Source: Lantana camara (taxonomy: Eukaryota; Streptophyta; Magnoliopsida; Lamiales; Verbenaceae). From it: a stretch of DNA of 64,000 nt. The stretch's first letter is position 1, and each line of letters opens with the position of its first letter. A model generated the notes under the pieces. The model was not told the DNA's origin. It did no database searches and saw only the letters and a program-made list of their open reading frames with translations. The DNA lies in assembly GCA_037501455.1 (NCBI GenBank), contig CM074858.1, positions 80,202,501-80,266,500 of the forward strand. Direction: 5' to 3'. Made by a program: the position numbers and the translations under genes. Positions 23,239 through 34,408 of this stretch are shown here, piece by piece.

Positions 23239-23580
23239 TTTTACCTCGAACCCACGACTCGCGGACATTCTAAGTAAAACCCTAGGTAGGTACAACTTAC
23301 CAATTCTAACACCTTTAGAACTCTTAGTAATTATTTTTGCATCACCTATCTTTCAATATGGACCCACGACTCGTGCGACATCCATATTTACTTAGGCGTT
23401 AAGCCTAGACCCATCAATCATAAGATCATGATCAAAACTTAGTTCGAACGACCCACGACTCGCGGACATCGCCCTTGCTAAAATTGACCATGAAATATTG
23501 ATCATTTAAAATGATCAATTAGGTAACTAAGAACTAATAAGCTCCACTAGCTATCCCACGACTCGCGGACAATAACTAGC
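23239..23580 (-). repeat. Four hairpins sharing one 17-nt loop in the copia leader
   Basis: The motif CCCACGACTCGCGGACA (sense strand: TGTCCGCGAGTCGTGGG) starts at 23251, 23363 (variant CTCGTGCGACA), 23452 and 23555. Each copy is flanked by different arms that pair: 23239-23250 with 23268-23279 (TTTTACCTCGAA/TTCTAAGTAAAA), 23355-23362 with 23381-23388 (AATATGGA/TCCATATT, perfect), 23439-23451 with 23469-23481 (imperfect), 23546-23554 with 23572-23580 (ACTAGCTAT/ATAACTAGC). Several plus-strand C-A or A-C mismatches become G-U wobbles on the minus-strand RNA, supporting structure in the element's own transcript. The array lies about 250 nt upstream of the gag ATG. Confidence 0.8.
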
Positions 23581-23599
23581 TTTACTTACTAAACTTAAA

Positions 23600-24696
23600 A
23601 CCTATTGATGGAATGCTAGGAATTTAATTCAAAATTTGCATCTCGAATTAAATACCTATTATTCGAAATGAGCTTAATATTTAATGGGAATTTTCGAATC
23701 AACCGAAGAGTTGTTCGGTTCGACCTCACCAACATATATGTTATCCAATTTAATTAGTCTTGATTAATGCAAGTACAACTTAAATGCATTTCAAACAAGC
23801 ACATAAACAGATAACATGTCCTAGCATGATACTAACATGTAATGATCATGGGTTCTACCTATCTTATGCGTGATATGCGGGAGCCACTCCACAATCACAA
23901 GTTCTAACATACATGCCACATAAACAGTTTAAATCACATAAGGGAAAGCGGTAACAAAATACGAGCCCTATCTCTATTACATTTAACAATTGAGATTCCC
24001 CTCCCTAACATTTTGAGGGGTCTTCACTTATGGCCTCCTTGTTACTTGAATGTGGTCCATCTTACTCCATGGGTGCATTGTCTCCAAAATGAAAATAAAA
24101 CCTCACCACCTATCTCTACTCTCAAATTACAATAAAAAGAAAAAGACATAAAGTAATAAGGCTCAATCTTCATATTGGCCTTAGACAATTACACGGGGCA
24201 TACCCCGGCCTCAAAAACAGTAATATGGAAAGCCACATAATAAATCACATAACAGTACGCACATAAGTGAGGCTCCAACCTCAATTGAAAAACGCAACTA
24301 TAGGGCTCCAACCCCAATTTAAACCATCCATGTGCATAAATTAAAACCATACATAGATCTAAACCCATGATCACCTAACATGCTTTTGCGAGAATTTAAA
24401 TTTAGCCAATAAATTAAAATTCCCGTTTCAAGTCCTAATGACTTAAAACACGACTTGATGCGAGTCTTATTTATAAAAGTTTTCAATAAATCCCAATTAC
24501 CAAAACAGATAAAATTCCAATTAATTTCTGAAAATTAATAATTTTATCAAAGATGTATTTTCCCAAAATATAAACCGTTTCAATTTCTCAAAAATCCCAA
24601 TTTTAAGTTTTATTCAAAAATTAAAATAAATATTCAAAAATAAAATTTTAAAATTAAAAATAAAATTGGGACAGGATTGCACGAAACACGAAAAAC
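23600..24696 (-). other. Non-coding leader of the copia element
   Basis: Between the GC-rich block and the hairpin array the leader is AT-rich and has no readable frame on the sense strand. The whole leader from primer site to gag ATG is about 2.3 kb, long for a copia element. Confidence 0.6.
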
Positions 24697-25060
24697 ACGG
24701 ACTACGAAAATGGGGCCCTTGCACGAGACGGGCTGCTCGTTGCGGGCGTGCTCTCGGCAAGGATGGCGGGCGACAGCGGGCGGCCTGGGCAAGTTATCCC
24801 GCACGCCTTGCGGGATTCTCGCCTAGCCTGGGCGAGACGGCGGGCGGCCTGTCTCGGCCGCCCTGGGCGGGTGCGCCTAGGAGCGCCCGGGAGGCTCCCG
24901 CACAGGCGTGCGGGAGGAGCTGGGCGGCTGGCCGGTCTGTCCCGGCCAAGCTGGGCGGTTGCCCTTGCGCACGCCTAGCACAGGCGGGCGGCGGCGCGCG
25001 AAGCCCGCGCGCGCGACTCCTTCGCGCGCGGGGTTTCGCGTGTTCGTTGTAATCCGGGTT
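24697..25060 (-). other. GC-rich, hairpin-rich island in the copia leader
   Basis: About 360 bp of very GC-rich sequence sits in an AT-rich element, 250 nt downstream (sense) of the primer site. It holds several perfect hairpins: GGCGGCC/GGCCGCC at 24843-24862, CTCCCGCAC/GTGCGGGAG at 24895-24916 and TGGCCGG/CCGGCCA at 24929-24948, plus a CGCG-rich palindrome near 24998-25030. Two loops share CTGTC. Open frames on both strands here are a by-product of GC content and have no recognisable product. Confidence 0.75.
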
Positions 25061-25313
25061 TTCGTTACGTGTTTTCGTTCAAAAAGCAAAACCAATCCAA
25101 GAAATCCAAAAACAGTTTATACAGTTTCAAATCTAAAATAGTTTTCAAAAATTAAATTTTGCAAAAACCAATTTTCAGAAACTTTCAGGAAAAAATACAG
25201 TTTCGTAATTCAGGCTTTCTAAAACAATTACAAATACTCAATCGCATCAAGCCTAAGAATTTCTACCAAATTCAGTATAATTGAGACGAATCAGAAACAC
25301 GATTAACGAGGTG

Positions 25314-25325
25314 GCTCTGATACCA
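25314..25325 (-). other. Copia primer-binding site
   Basis: Minus-strand TGGTATCAGAGC, the complement of the 3' end of plant initiator tRNA-Met, lies two bases inside the 5' LTR. It fixes the element's orientation as minus. Confidence 0.93.
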
Positions 25326-25327
25326 CT

Positions 25328-27596
25328 TGTTGGAAAACACGAATAAGAAAGCAGCGGAATTTAAAAAATTTTCCAACAAAAGGATCTTGGACTCGCAATC
25401 GTGTAACCAAATTCGTAGAGATAGAAAACTTACTTTTCTTTTATTCTTTCTTGAAGCGTTTCAAGCCACCCAAGAACGCTCTTCTCGCGGCTTGACAACC
25501 CGTCCCTCGAAAGTCTTTTTCTACTTCAGAATCCATTGTCGGGATAACAATTCACACCAACCTAGATTCAAATCATGTTAGAGATGTTCTTAACAATATA
25601 ACATAAAGAAAGAAACATGAAACGAGAAAAGCAGGATTGAAACTCCCTTCGAAAACCAGTTTTGCGAAAGTAGAAATCTGCCAGCCATAAAACCCTCGTG
25701 AAAAAACTCATCTTTCAGGATATGGACGAACGGTTTTCGCCATCTTCTTTGGTTCGATTTTTTCACTCGTTTTCTGTTGGGTTCAGAATCGTTTCATCAT
25801 CCCTTCTGATCGTTTTGCTTAATCCCCACTTTTGGTAAAGCTCGAATCTTCAAAACTTCTAACTTGAAGTCTCTAGAGATAGTCCACCAACTTGGCTACA
25901 ATCTAACTAGTAAGGATGCTAGTTCTCTAGTTAGTGTTTAGGCTTAACCTAGGGTTTTATTTAATCTTGGAGAAATGAAGGTGTTCAACACATGAACCAA
26001 GAATTGTCTATTAGCTCTAAAGGGGAGCATGAGCTCCCCTATATATAGGAAAGGGGAGGGGCGGCCGAAACTAGTCCTTATTGGACTAGGATTTGGTTCC
26101 TCTCTCTCCTATTACTTGATCACCAAGTATTTTCCAACTTTGACTTTGAATTCTAATTCTAGTCAACTTTTAAGAGAGCTAAAAATATCCAAACTATTTT
26201 TGGATAATTTTATACTTTATTTATTATAAAATAAATAACTTATTTTTATCTAATTAATTAATTCATAATTAATTAACTAGATTATTTTCTCCAAAATTAG
26301 ACTTTCTTTTTAATTCAAAATTAAACCAAAGTCTATTAAATAATTAACACATTAATTATTTAACATCACATAATCACGTGTGGCACACGTGTCTTAATGA
26401 CACGTGTCCAATCACGTGAGCCACACGTGTGATTTCACACGTGTGGAACCCCTTAGGCTCGATTAACTCGTTTAATCATTTTTAAGCCTCAACTCATGTA
26501 ACCAAGTTGTTGTGTGTGACCCTCTAGGTTCTCAATTCAATTAGCAGTGACCCCAATTAATTAATTCACTAATTAATTAATCAGTCCACAGATTAAACGA
26601 CCATAGTCTAGCAACAGGTGTTTAACCCCTAGCTGAATTGGAATGTTCGGATTCGACAGAACCTTTATGTCATTGATTCATGTGAGATACAATCCTCCTA
26701 CTTACTATCTCTCAACCAAGATCTAGGGCAAGGGAATAATCAGAACCCTAATAATCCGGTCTTAAAGCTAAGTGCATTTCATATCCATTTGATCTCAATC
26801 CAAGAAACCCTTTTCTTGATGTCTTGATCTACTACCTTGGCCAAGGACTCCATATGGCATATGAATGACTTACACAATAAGAGATCACCTTGCATATGCA
26901 AGTGTAGGTATTTTCTTGATTCTCATTCACTTTCATGAGTCACTTGTGCAGCCCCAACATAAGCCTTGAATCAGTTGTCTAAGGCGACACCCTTTAAAGC
27001 TTATACCAAAGACTACAGAGTTAACTCATAAAGTGACATGGAACCTCAAGTCTAAGGATCAATTAATCACATCAATGACTCGTGAGATATTTCCTAATCT
27101 GGAAGTTTCCATTTCCTGAAATAGAAACTTCCTTTCCCATTTAGGAATGTTCTCACACGGGGCACCTCAGTGAACTTACTTATTAAAGTAAGCACCCTCA
27201 TGTATCACGCACGTATCAACTATACACTTTGCACCTACATGAAACAAGGTGGTCCTTCTTAAGGGCGTGATCCCACAAGCAAGCCTTAGAGGAGTCAGGT
27301 TGACACTCCCACTGTCTGTAGGACTCATCGGCTTGGAGTATTTTACTAATCATGACTTATGTGATATAGGGCTCGTTTCATGAACCATTTCACCTAAATG
27401 GTAGAGTCCTAAAGTCATCAGGATTAGGGGAGTTCTCATACATGCGCACGTAATGGAAACACACAAAACACGTATTGACATATAAAGAAGTGTTTGCCTA
27501 TGATCAATCGTACATTATTCAAAGATTGTCTGTGATACAAGAAAAGTCCCAAAGCAGATTACGTCGAATCGGCTTTCTAGGGCACTATGCCTAACA
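25328..27596 (-). mobile_element. 5' LTR of the young minus-strand copia element
   Basis: 2,269 bp, the same length as the partner LTR, ending ATGCCTAACA and followed by target duplication GGAAA (27597-27601). It carries the TATA box at 26039-26049 and G-boxes at 26375-26443. Because it is the 5' LTR it would be the active promoter of the element. Confidence 0.95.
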
Positions 27597-27601
27597 GGAA
27601 A

Positions 27602-28179
27602 TGCCTGAAATTTCATTTTGAAGTAATGAAATTTTAGAAAAAATTAAATTTTTTTTACTTATGTGGCACGTGCTAACGTGGCAAGGCACGTCAGTAAGTG
27701 AGGCGTTGACTAAGCGTCCACATGGTGCACCACACGGACGTCTACAATCTCGTTGCATCATCATATGTGAATGACCCAGATTTAATTTGGGCTGGGTAGG
27801 GTCAATTGGTCGGTCCATTAGGTAGGATCGAGTTTTATTTAGATAGGATCGAGCCGGGTCGGGGTCCGGATAGGCTCGAACACGTCCACGTATCAAAATC
27901 ATGTGGCCTGCATGTGTGAAGCACGCGCCAGCACATGGCCAGTGTGTTGCCGGTGATTGTGGAGCCCCTGTGGTACATGACGCCGCCTGACTCGTGGCAG
28001 CACAAGCTACTACTTGGTGTCATTTAACTGGACGGAATGGCGGCGTTTTACACGCGGTAGCCAATTGAAGTGGCGGGAGGACCATTTTGCCCTCAAAACT
28101 TTGTCTATAAGCAGGCTGAAGTTGATCAGTTTTATGCATCAATTTTCCACAGCTTTCCAAACCCGTTTTCGGTTATTTC
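27602..28179 (+). mobile_element. Host LTR-like element, copy 1, segment 2
   Basis: Resumes the host exactly after the copia target duplication and matches copy 2 around 48830-48917 plus 59857-60430: GTGGCA/ACGTGGC repeats, a GGGTCGG stretch, and a CTATAAGCAGGCTG TATA-like site near 28110. It ends in ATTTC (28175-28179), the left target duplication of the LTR array. Confidence 0.8.
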
Positions 28180-28318
28180 TGTAGCACCCCAAGCGGTGGG
28201 GTACCACACCCCCGCACTATGACCCGACACGTGTACGAAATGGACAGTCCACACAGGCACCACGCCACCGCGAACGGGTGACAAACGAAAAACACACCTA
28301 AGCTAGGCGGTCTAGACC

Positions 28319-31200
28319 CTGGAACAGGGTGCGCAACAAATCGAAAACTAAAAGCGGAAGCACAGGATCAACATACACATGTAAGGCCACGGGCCTGCAG
28401 AAATTAAACACACGGTTCCCATGCAGACTTGGGCTCCTCAGGCCTCTTTTAAACGCATAACCAAAACCTGACAATGCCAATTCAAATAACAAAAGCACAA
28501 GCATACGTATACATATCTTACATATTGATCCGAATTCAATTAAAGCAAAAGCAAAGGTAGACTAATCTAACTCAGACCGACTGACTCAAAAGACTTGACT
28601 CAACTCCGCCTAGCTCCAAACTTCAAAGCAGACCTGCACACTAAAAGATTGGGGAGGGAGAGGGTCAGTCTACAACTCGACTGAGTGAGGGGGTAACACA
28701 CACCAACACATAAATACATATAGACCAAAGCACGTATCAAACAACAGACTATGAACCGGGAATAGGGTTTTACATACCAAAGCCATTTTCCAAAAGAATT
28801 CATACTTATTCATATATTCGTATATTCTAAAGTTTGAAAACTCGTAAGGATTCACAGATTCAAAAACGCAAATGGATTCATATTAAAACTCATAGGGATC
28901 CATATAATCAAATTGGTTCTTAAATTCATAAATTCAGAGCTTAATCGTATAAATCTCTTATTAAAACGAAACCTCCTATCCCGTTTCATAATCATCAAAA
29001 TAAAAGAATTCAAATACCCGGCGAGTACGGGTCTCCAACCTTACTCCTTAATCACAAGACTCAAAAGATTCAAAAGGAAGCACAAACTCAAAAAATTCAT
29101 AGGATTCATAAATTCATAGATTCATATTCCCGTATTCCAACCTTTCCCCGGAAGTCTGCACGTTGGTTACGGGCCTACATCGTGCAACTCAATATACGTG
29201 GGGTCGCGAGCCCACAACGTACCTTCTCCGGCCTCAGCTGAAGGCTCAAAGCACCACGCCTCCTCCATCTCCCTTAGAGTCGGGCGTAGATACTTCAAAG
29301 GAGCATGTGCACAGGGGTGATAACCGGCGACCCCAACATCCGCACCGGGTCTCCCTTACCCACACCTCCGAAACCCGGGGATTCAAATAGATTCAAAAGG
29401 ATTCAAATAGATTCATGGGAAGCATACCTAACTCGCAAAAACTAAAATGCATGATTCATAACTTAAGAAACATACCATAAGAAGCATACCTTGCCGTGCA
29501 ACTCGGCATATGCTATACACGTACCTCTCCGTGTCTTCCAAATTCATAATAAGCTGAGGGAATCCATAGTTCGCTTGACACTACACGGTTTGGAGCATAG
29601 CCTCGTTGCAAAAAACCATTTTAAGCTTATATACGCCCATATGTATAATTTCAGAAGGATTCATATCGAATCGAATTAACAAAATTCATAACATATTATA
29701 AGACACATATTTAATATACATATAGTATATATTCACATGCGGGGTGAGAAAGCATCACATTAAGGCCATAGGTTGCTTATCTAAAAGAAAAGATCCTAAC
29801 CCTCACCTTACACTGACGTAGCCAAGAATGACACAAATGATTCACCCCGGAATCAACTCGGATCACGAAACACCACCCCGGGTGCACCTGGACAAACTGA
29901 AGACAATACGCAAAACTTAGACTCGAGGACGAACCATATAGACGCACGACATATGCTTAGTCACGTAATAGATGCAAATACTTAGTCAAAAGCTCATACA
30001 CGTATCAAATTCATACAAGACGTGCAAAAACATAAATATCATAGCTTAACAAATTCATAATATGCATTAAAGCATGTTCATGTACACAATTAATGCGTAA
30101 TGAAGCATCTAAAACATAACAAGGCGCATAAGCGATTCGTGCAAACAACTCACGTTACTTAAGAAACATAAAATGCATAAAAAGAGCAAATACATACACT
30201 TACACATGCTAAAACAAGTTAGGAATGAGTTCGTAGGTGGAAAGATACGAGAAAAACGGAATAAGAACACAAAAAGGGGTTCCGAGTGAAATTGGATTAA
30301 AGCTGACAGTTTTCCAAGATGCACAAGCTCTAGGAAAATGATCATAACTTGAGTTTTATAAATGGGAATTAAGTTTATTTTGTTGGAAATGAAAGTAGAC
30401 ACATATATCTTTAAAATGGTAGGTGGCTCGAATCATGGTTCAAAGCGAGGCGAAAATGGCGTAGGTTTGAAGTTGAACGAATGCAGAATCTTGGCGAAGT
30501 GGCGACACCAAAATAAAACAATTATAACTCACAATATAGAACGAATTTTGGGGTGATTTCAATTGGAGATTGTTCTAGACTCAATAAGGTTAAACATATC
30601 CAAAACTCAGCTCAATCCGAGGTCATATGAGGGGGTACCCGGCCGGGAAAAAACAAGGCAGAAATTTACCCGGCCGGGGAGAGTAGTGCAGAAAACTCTC
30701 TGCACTAAAGTACCCACCTGGGTACTTTTTAGGGCAAAAATCTACCCGCCCGGGTAGATTTTCTGGGCAACAAAAATGGCGGAAACAAGGGCTAAACATG
30801 AGAGGGACCAAAATTGACCAAAACCACCTCAAAACTCATCCAAATGCAATGAAAATCAAGGTATAAGTTCATATAAACAAGCTCTATCACATATCTTAAT
30901 CTTAAGGCATGAAACAAGCAAGAAACCAAGTTGCATTATCATCCTCTCCAAGCTTCATTAATGGAGTTTCACACCATAATCACCCAACAATCAAAAATTC
31001 CACCAAATAAACAACAAAGAAGCTTGAGGGAGTAACATATATCAATCTTAGAGCATTTAGTTCAAGTATGGAGACATGGGAGCAAATTACACATATTTAA
31101 TACTATTCATCATCTCCTCCAAGTTCAAGGATTCAAGCAAGGGAAATGGAATATAATCGGAAGAAAACGAAACACATAAGGAGAGGATTACAAATCTTAC
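28319..31200 (-). other. Candidate intron inside array LTR A
   Basis: Donor GATTAAAG/GTAAG and acceptor CCTGTTCCAG/GGTCTAGA on the minus strand would define a 2,882-nt intron covering most of the LTR. The same two sites in matching positions occur in the unrelated-length LTR at 48918 (2,910 nt). Splicing is inferred from sequence only. Confidence 0.4.
30638..30762. repeat. Palindromic hairpin cluster in array LTR A
   Basis: Five consecutive palindromes: CCCGGCCGGG (30638-30647 and 30669-30678), a 9-bp stem TAGTGCAGA/TCTGCACTA (30684-30707), AAAGTACCC-ACCT-GGGTACTTT arms (30707-30728) and an 11-bp stem AAAATCTACCC/GGGTAGATTTT around GCCC (30737-30762). The same cluster recurs at +6,229 and +12,458. 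In LTR C the ACCT loop is GCCC. Confidence 0.88.
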
Positions 31201-31740
31201 CTTTAATCTTCAATCGGGTGGTCGGATCTCACAAGCTCGAGCCAAGAGCTTGAATGGCCAAAGTGGAGGGTTTCTCTTCTCTTCTCTCTTCTCCTTTCTC
31301 ACGTGAAAAGGTGGGAGAAAGGGCTGATATTTTCAGCCCTTTTTGGGGACTAAAATGGGTCGGTTAACGGGTCGGGTCAAAAGGGATCCGATCCGCCTGG
31401 ATCAGATTTTAAAACGATAGGGCTATCAAACGGCTTGAGAAAATTAAAAGGTTAATTTCATCGAATCCGAATCCTCGAAATGAACTCAATGACAAGGTCG
31501 AAATTCGAATTCGAATTCCCGAGCTCAAGGTAGCCACGAGGGCTAAAACACCCTAATTAAGATTAGGTCCCTATTCGGCAAATATTGGACGATCGAGTCC
31601 AAGTACATTTAATAAATTCTAAAGCGCACATGATTAAATAAAATTACAAATTGACATGTAAGGCATGCTAATCACATAATTACTGAATTAAACTCTCCCG
31701 AGACATCGTGCCTGGATTGCCCAGAAGACGGGGTGTTACA

Positions 31741-31756
31741 AACTCCCCCCCTTAAG
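31741..31756 (-). other. Polypurine tract of array unit 1
   Basis: Minus-strand TTAAGGGGGGGAGTT borders the LTR start; repeated at 37970-37985. It fixes minus orientation. Confidence 0.85.
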
Positions 31757-33095
31757 AGAACCTGGTCCCCAGGTTTGCCTGCTCAAGTTTCAAGCTCGAA
31801 CAACTTTCCGTATTCACCCAAGTTCGAGGTTCATGACGTCCCGACAAGGGTTAGCTCGAGAAAGGTCTTCATGCACAAGGGGTTTGAATCTCCAAATCAA
31901 TCCGATCATTTGAATTGCTCGGTCGACTCGCACGATAAAGAGGGTCTAAAGTAGATTGAACTCTCACTGTTTGAGTTTATTTGAGTCAACTCTCGAGCTT
32001 GGTTTTCTCTTGAAGGGCGAAGCTACAAATTCACGCCACTTTCATCACCAAGCTCCAACCGAATCTCCTCCTTGACCACGATCTAAGGTCCGAAGTGTTT
32101 AACATCCGAACCCCCTTCTTACACCGCCAAATCTTCAAGAGGTTGGTAATCTCGTTGCAAAGCTCGACCTCTATCTCACTAAAGCAGCAGTCTCGAACAC
32201 TCAAAACACAAAATAAAACTAAAGATGCATGATACACGTGATATGCGTGTTCAAGGTACCTTTCACCGATGTGTGGAATCTCATTTGGTAGTGATTGATC
32301 AATACTCAAAACGTTGTTGAAGTTCTTTCATCCTCGTTGTTATTCTTGACTTACCAATGTGTACTGATACCGTGGTAACCATCCCGCATTCCATTCCCTA
32401 TTTAGCTTTTGATCTTCAAATATTACTCCCATCATGCCTCGAAGTTCCTAAAGCATTTTGTGTAGCTAGTCTCCTCTCGGTCTTTATCTCACAATTGTTG
32501 TATTACTCTTGGAAATTTTCCTAACTTAACTTTCCAATCTTAGGGGTTCTCTTGGTCTTGCTTTCGGTTTCAAGAATTGAATCCTTGGGCTCTGATTTAT
32601 CACCAACGGTTTTATAGCCCGGATTCCTTCACCCGAATACTTGCTCGTAGAAATCCCAAGGGAGAGGTATTGTCTTGTAATCATAGTTTCTCTTCATTAA
32701 GGTGCTCCAAAGTACGACGTCGATTCTCATCTTTAGCGCCACTCTTTTCCCAGAAAAATAAGAGAAATGCATCCGGAACCTCTTAGTAATTCTCATCAAA
32801 CTCCTCCTCTAACCCTGAGACATCTCCTTGCGTTATCCTTGTTGTTAGGAAATCCCGAAGTCCCCTAACGTACATACCGACACATTCTCTATTTTCTTCT
32901 CGCCTTTAGCCCCCAACTTCATTCAAGACCTTTATCTTGATCCTTTCTAACTTCCTCGGACACAAAACTTGGAGATTGAAAGAGATAACATCCTACCAAG
33001 CAAACACTAAATATGCATGTCGGATTAACGTGTAAATGGGATGCATCACATAATTACCACTCAAGTATATAAAAAACAAATTGTTATAATGGCAA

Positions 33096-34070
33096 TTACA
33101 GCACAATAATTAAATAATTGCAGAACTTAAAGATGTCGTGAATGCACATGCTATGAATGCAAATACCTCCATCCTTGAATTCATGTTGGTTTCCAAATTG
33201 AAGCCTGTGTTCTCGCTTCCATTGCTTGTTAGCCTTAGATTGATCGCATTCGGCAACCATATGTTCCTTTGATCTACACGCATAGTACTTCTTCAGTCTA
33301 TCCCAACATGAGTTGTAGGCATGATTAGTTCCTCCACAGTAAGAAGACGGTTGAGATTCTTTCCTTGGTCTCGAAGGATCCTCGGTTTTATGTTTCTTTC
33401 CTCGAATCCTTTTCTTCTTAGCTTGGATACCGGGAGGTTGAAATCCTTTTTCCATTTGTAGGTTCGAGCAAAGTCCTAATTCACCTCTCGGTCTCAACTC
33501 CCCTTCTTCCTTGCCTCTTGTTATTCTCCGATTCTCAACCCTTAAAGCTTTCGTGGTAGCCTTGTCCCAAGTGCTCATATCCTCGGCAATTAAGGCCTTC
33601 TTGAACTCATCCCGTAGTCTTTCCATGAAGTACGAAGTCTTCATCTCTTCAATATTCATGACATGAGGCACGTAGGTGCCTAACCTCTCGAACTCTTCAA
33701 GGTACTCCGTGACCATTTTATCTCCTTACTTTAGGGTACAGAACTCCTCAAATCTTCGATCTCGTAAAATAGTCGGTGAGTACCTTCTTCTAAACTCTTG
33801 AACGAAGGTATCCCACGTCAATCCTTCGTTCGTTGCTTCAATTTGTGGGGCAACACTTTTCCACCACTGTCTTGCTTGCGCTTGCAAAAGTAGTAAGGCC
33901 AGGCGAGCTTTATATTGTGAGTCGTACGACCGTACCTCGAATATACTTTCAATCTCGGAGAGCTACTCTTCCGCTCTGATATCATTGCCTCCTCTAAATT
34001 GGGGAGGGTTGAATATTCTGAAGTCTATATACAATGTTGCCATCCGACTCATAGGTGGCAATTCGGTCAT
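33096..34070 (-). pseudogene. Gypsy-type gag, two in-frame stops (unit 1)
   Basis: Minus-strand ATG at 34070 gives MTELPPMSRMATLY, then NPPQFRGGND..AEE(stop)LSEIESIFEV, ARQWWKSVAPQIEA and TWDTFVQEFRRRYSP, the conserved core of retrotransposon gag (PF03732-type). TAG at 33963-33965 replaces the usual Trp of EEWL, and TAA at 33726-33728 follows CTLK. After the second stop a 206-codon frame continues through VTEYLEEFERL and a degenerate zinc knuckle (YACRSKEHMVAEC, first Cys lost). Both lesions are shared with the second copy, so they predate the duplication. Confidence 0.85.
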
Positions 34071-34387
34071 TGTTTATCCTCAATGATAAGGATGTTGATG
34101 TGATGATAGACCAAAATCTTGTCATTGAGGCGGCCTCCTGAAAATCTCACAACTACAGTATAGATATATGCATGTTGGTTAGTATGTGAGAATAACAAAT
34201 AATTAAATCAAGTAAGAGCAATTAGATAAATGCAATGCATCACGAGAAATAAAAGCAGCAAAGTAATAAGAGTTCAAATGGATATCATAGCCAATCATGA
34301 TGCAAATATGTGCACATAGTCACATTATCCTATGTCGTTCGACTTAGACTGACACAACACGACTCTGAGCCCGGGTTTTGCAACCCA

Positions 34388-34401
34388 GAGCTCTGATACC
34401 A
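34388..34401 (-). other. Primer-binding site, array unit 1
   Basis: Minus-strand TGGTATCAGAGCTC lies just inside LTR B; repeated at 40617-40630. This is the standard initiator tRNA-Met site. Confidence 0.92.
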
Positions 34402-34408
34402 CTTCAGA

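Larger units (their letters stand above)
28180..31740 (-). mobile_element. Array LTR A (outer left), 3,561 bp
   Basis: On the minus strand it begins TGTAACACCCCGTC (at 31740) and ends GGGGTGCTACA (at 28180), with target duplication ATTTC outside. It contains a GA-rich leader (about 31258-31325), a consensus splice donor AAAG/GTAAGA at 31200, a hairpin cluster at 30638-30762 and an acceptor TTCCAG/GG at 28319. It differs from LTRs B and C over its left half but is nearly identical to B over its right half. Confidence 0.93.
31741..34408 (-). mobile_element. Array internal region 1, gag-only
   Basis: 2,668 bp between LTRs A and B. From the primer site (34388-34401) it holds a short leader, a broken gag and about 1.3 kb with no readable frame before the polypurine tract. 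No protease, integrase, RT or RNase H motif is visible, so the element is non-autonomous. Confidence 0.85.

Noticed and set aside
23251..23571. CRISPR-like array (17-nt repeats at regular spacing)
   Set aside because: Plant retrotransposon leader, only four repeats, unequal spacing and paired flanks; the hairpin reading explains it.
24666..25052. A 128-codon plus-strand frame, with a second one overlapping it
   Set aside because: It lies in the GC-rich island of the copia leader on the antisense strand; GC-rich DNA rarely has stops, and composition (Ala/Gly/Arg/Pro) with no motif fits a non-coding by-product.
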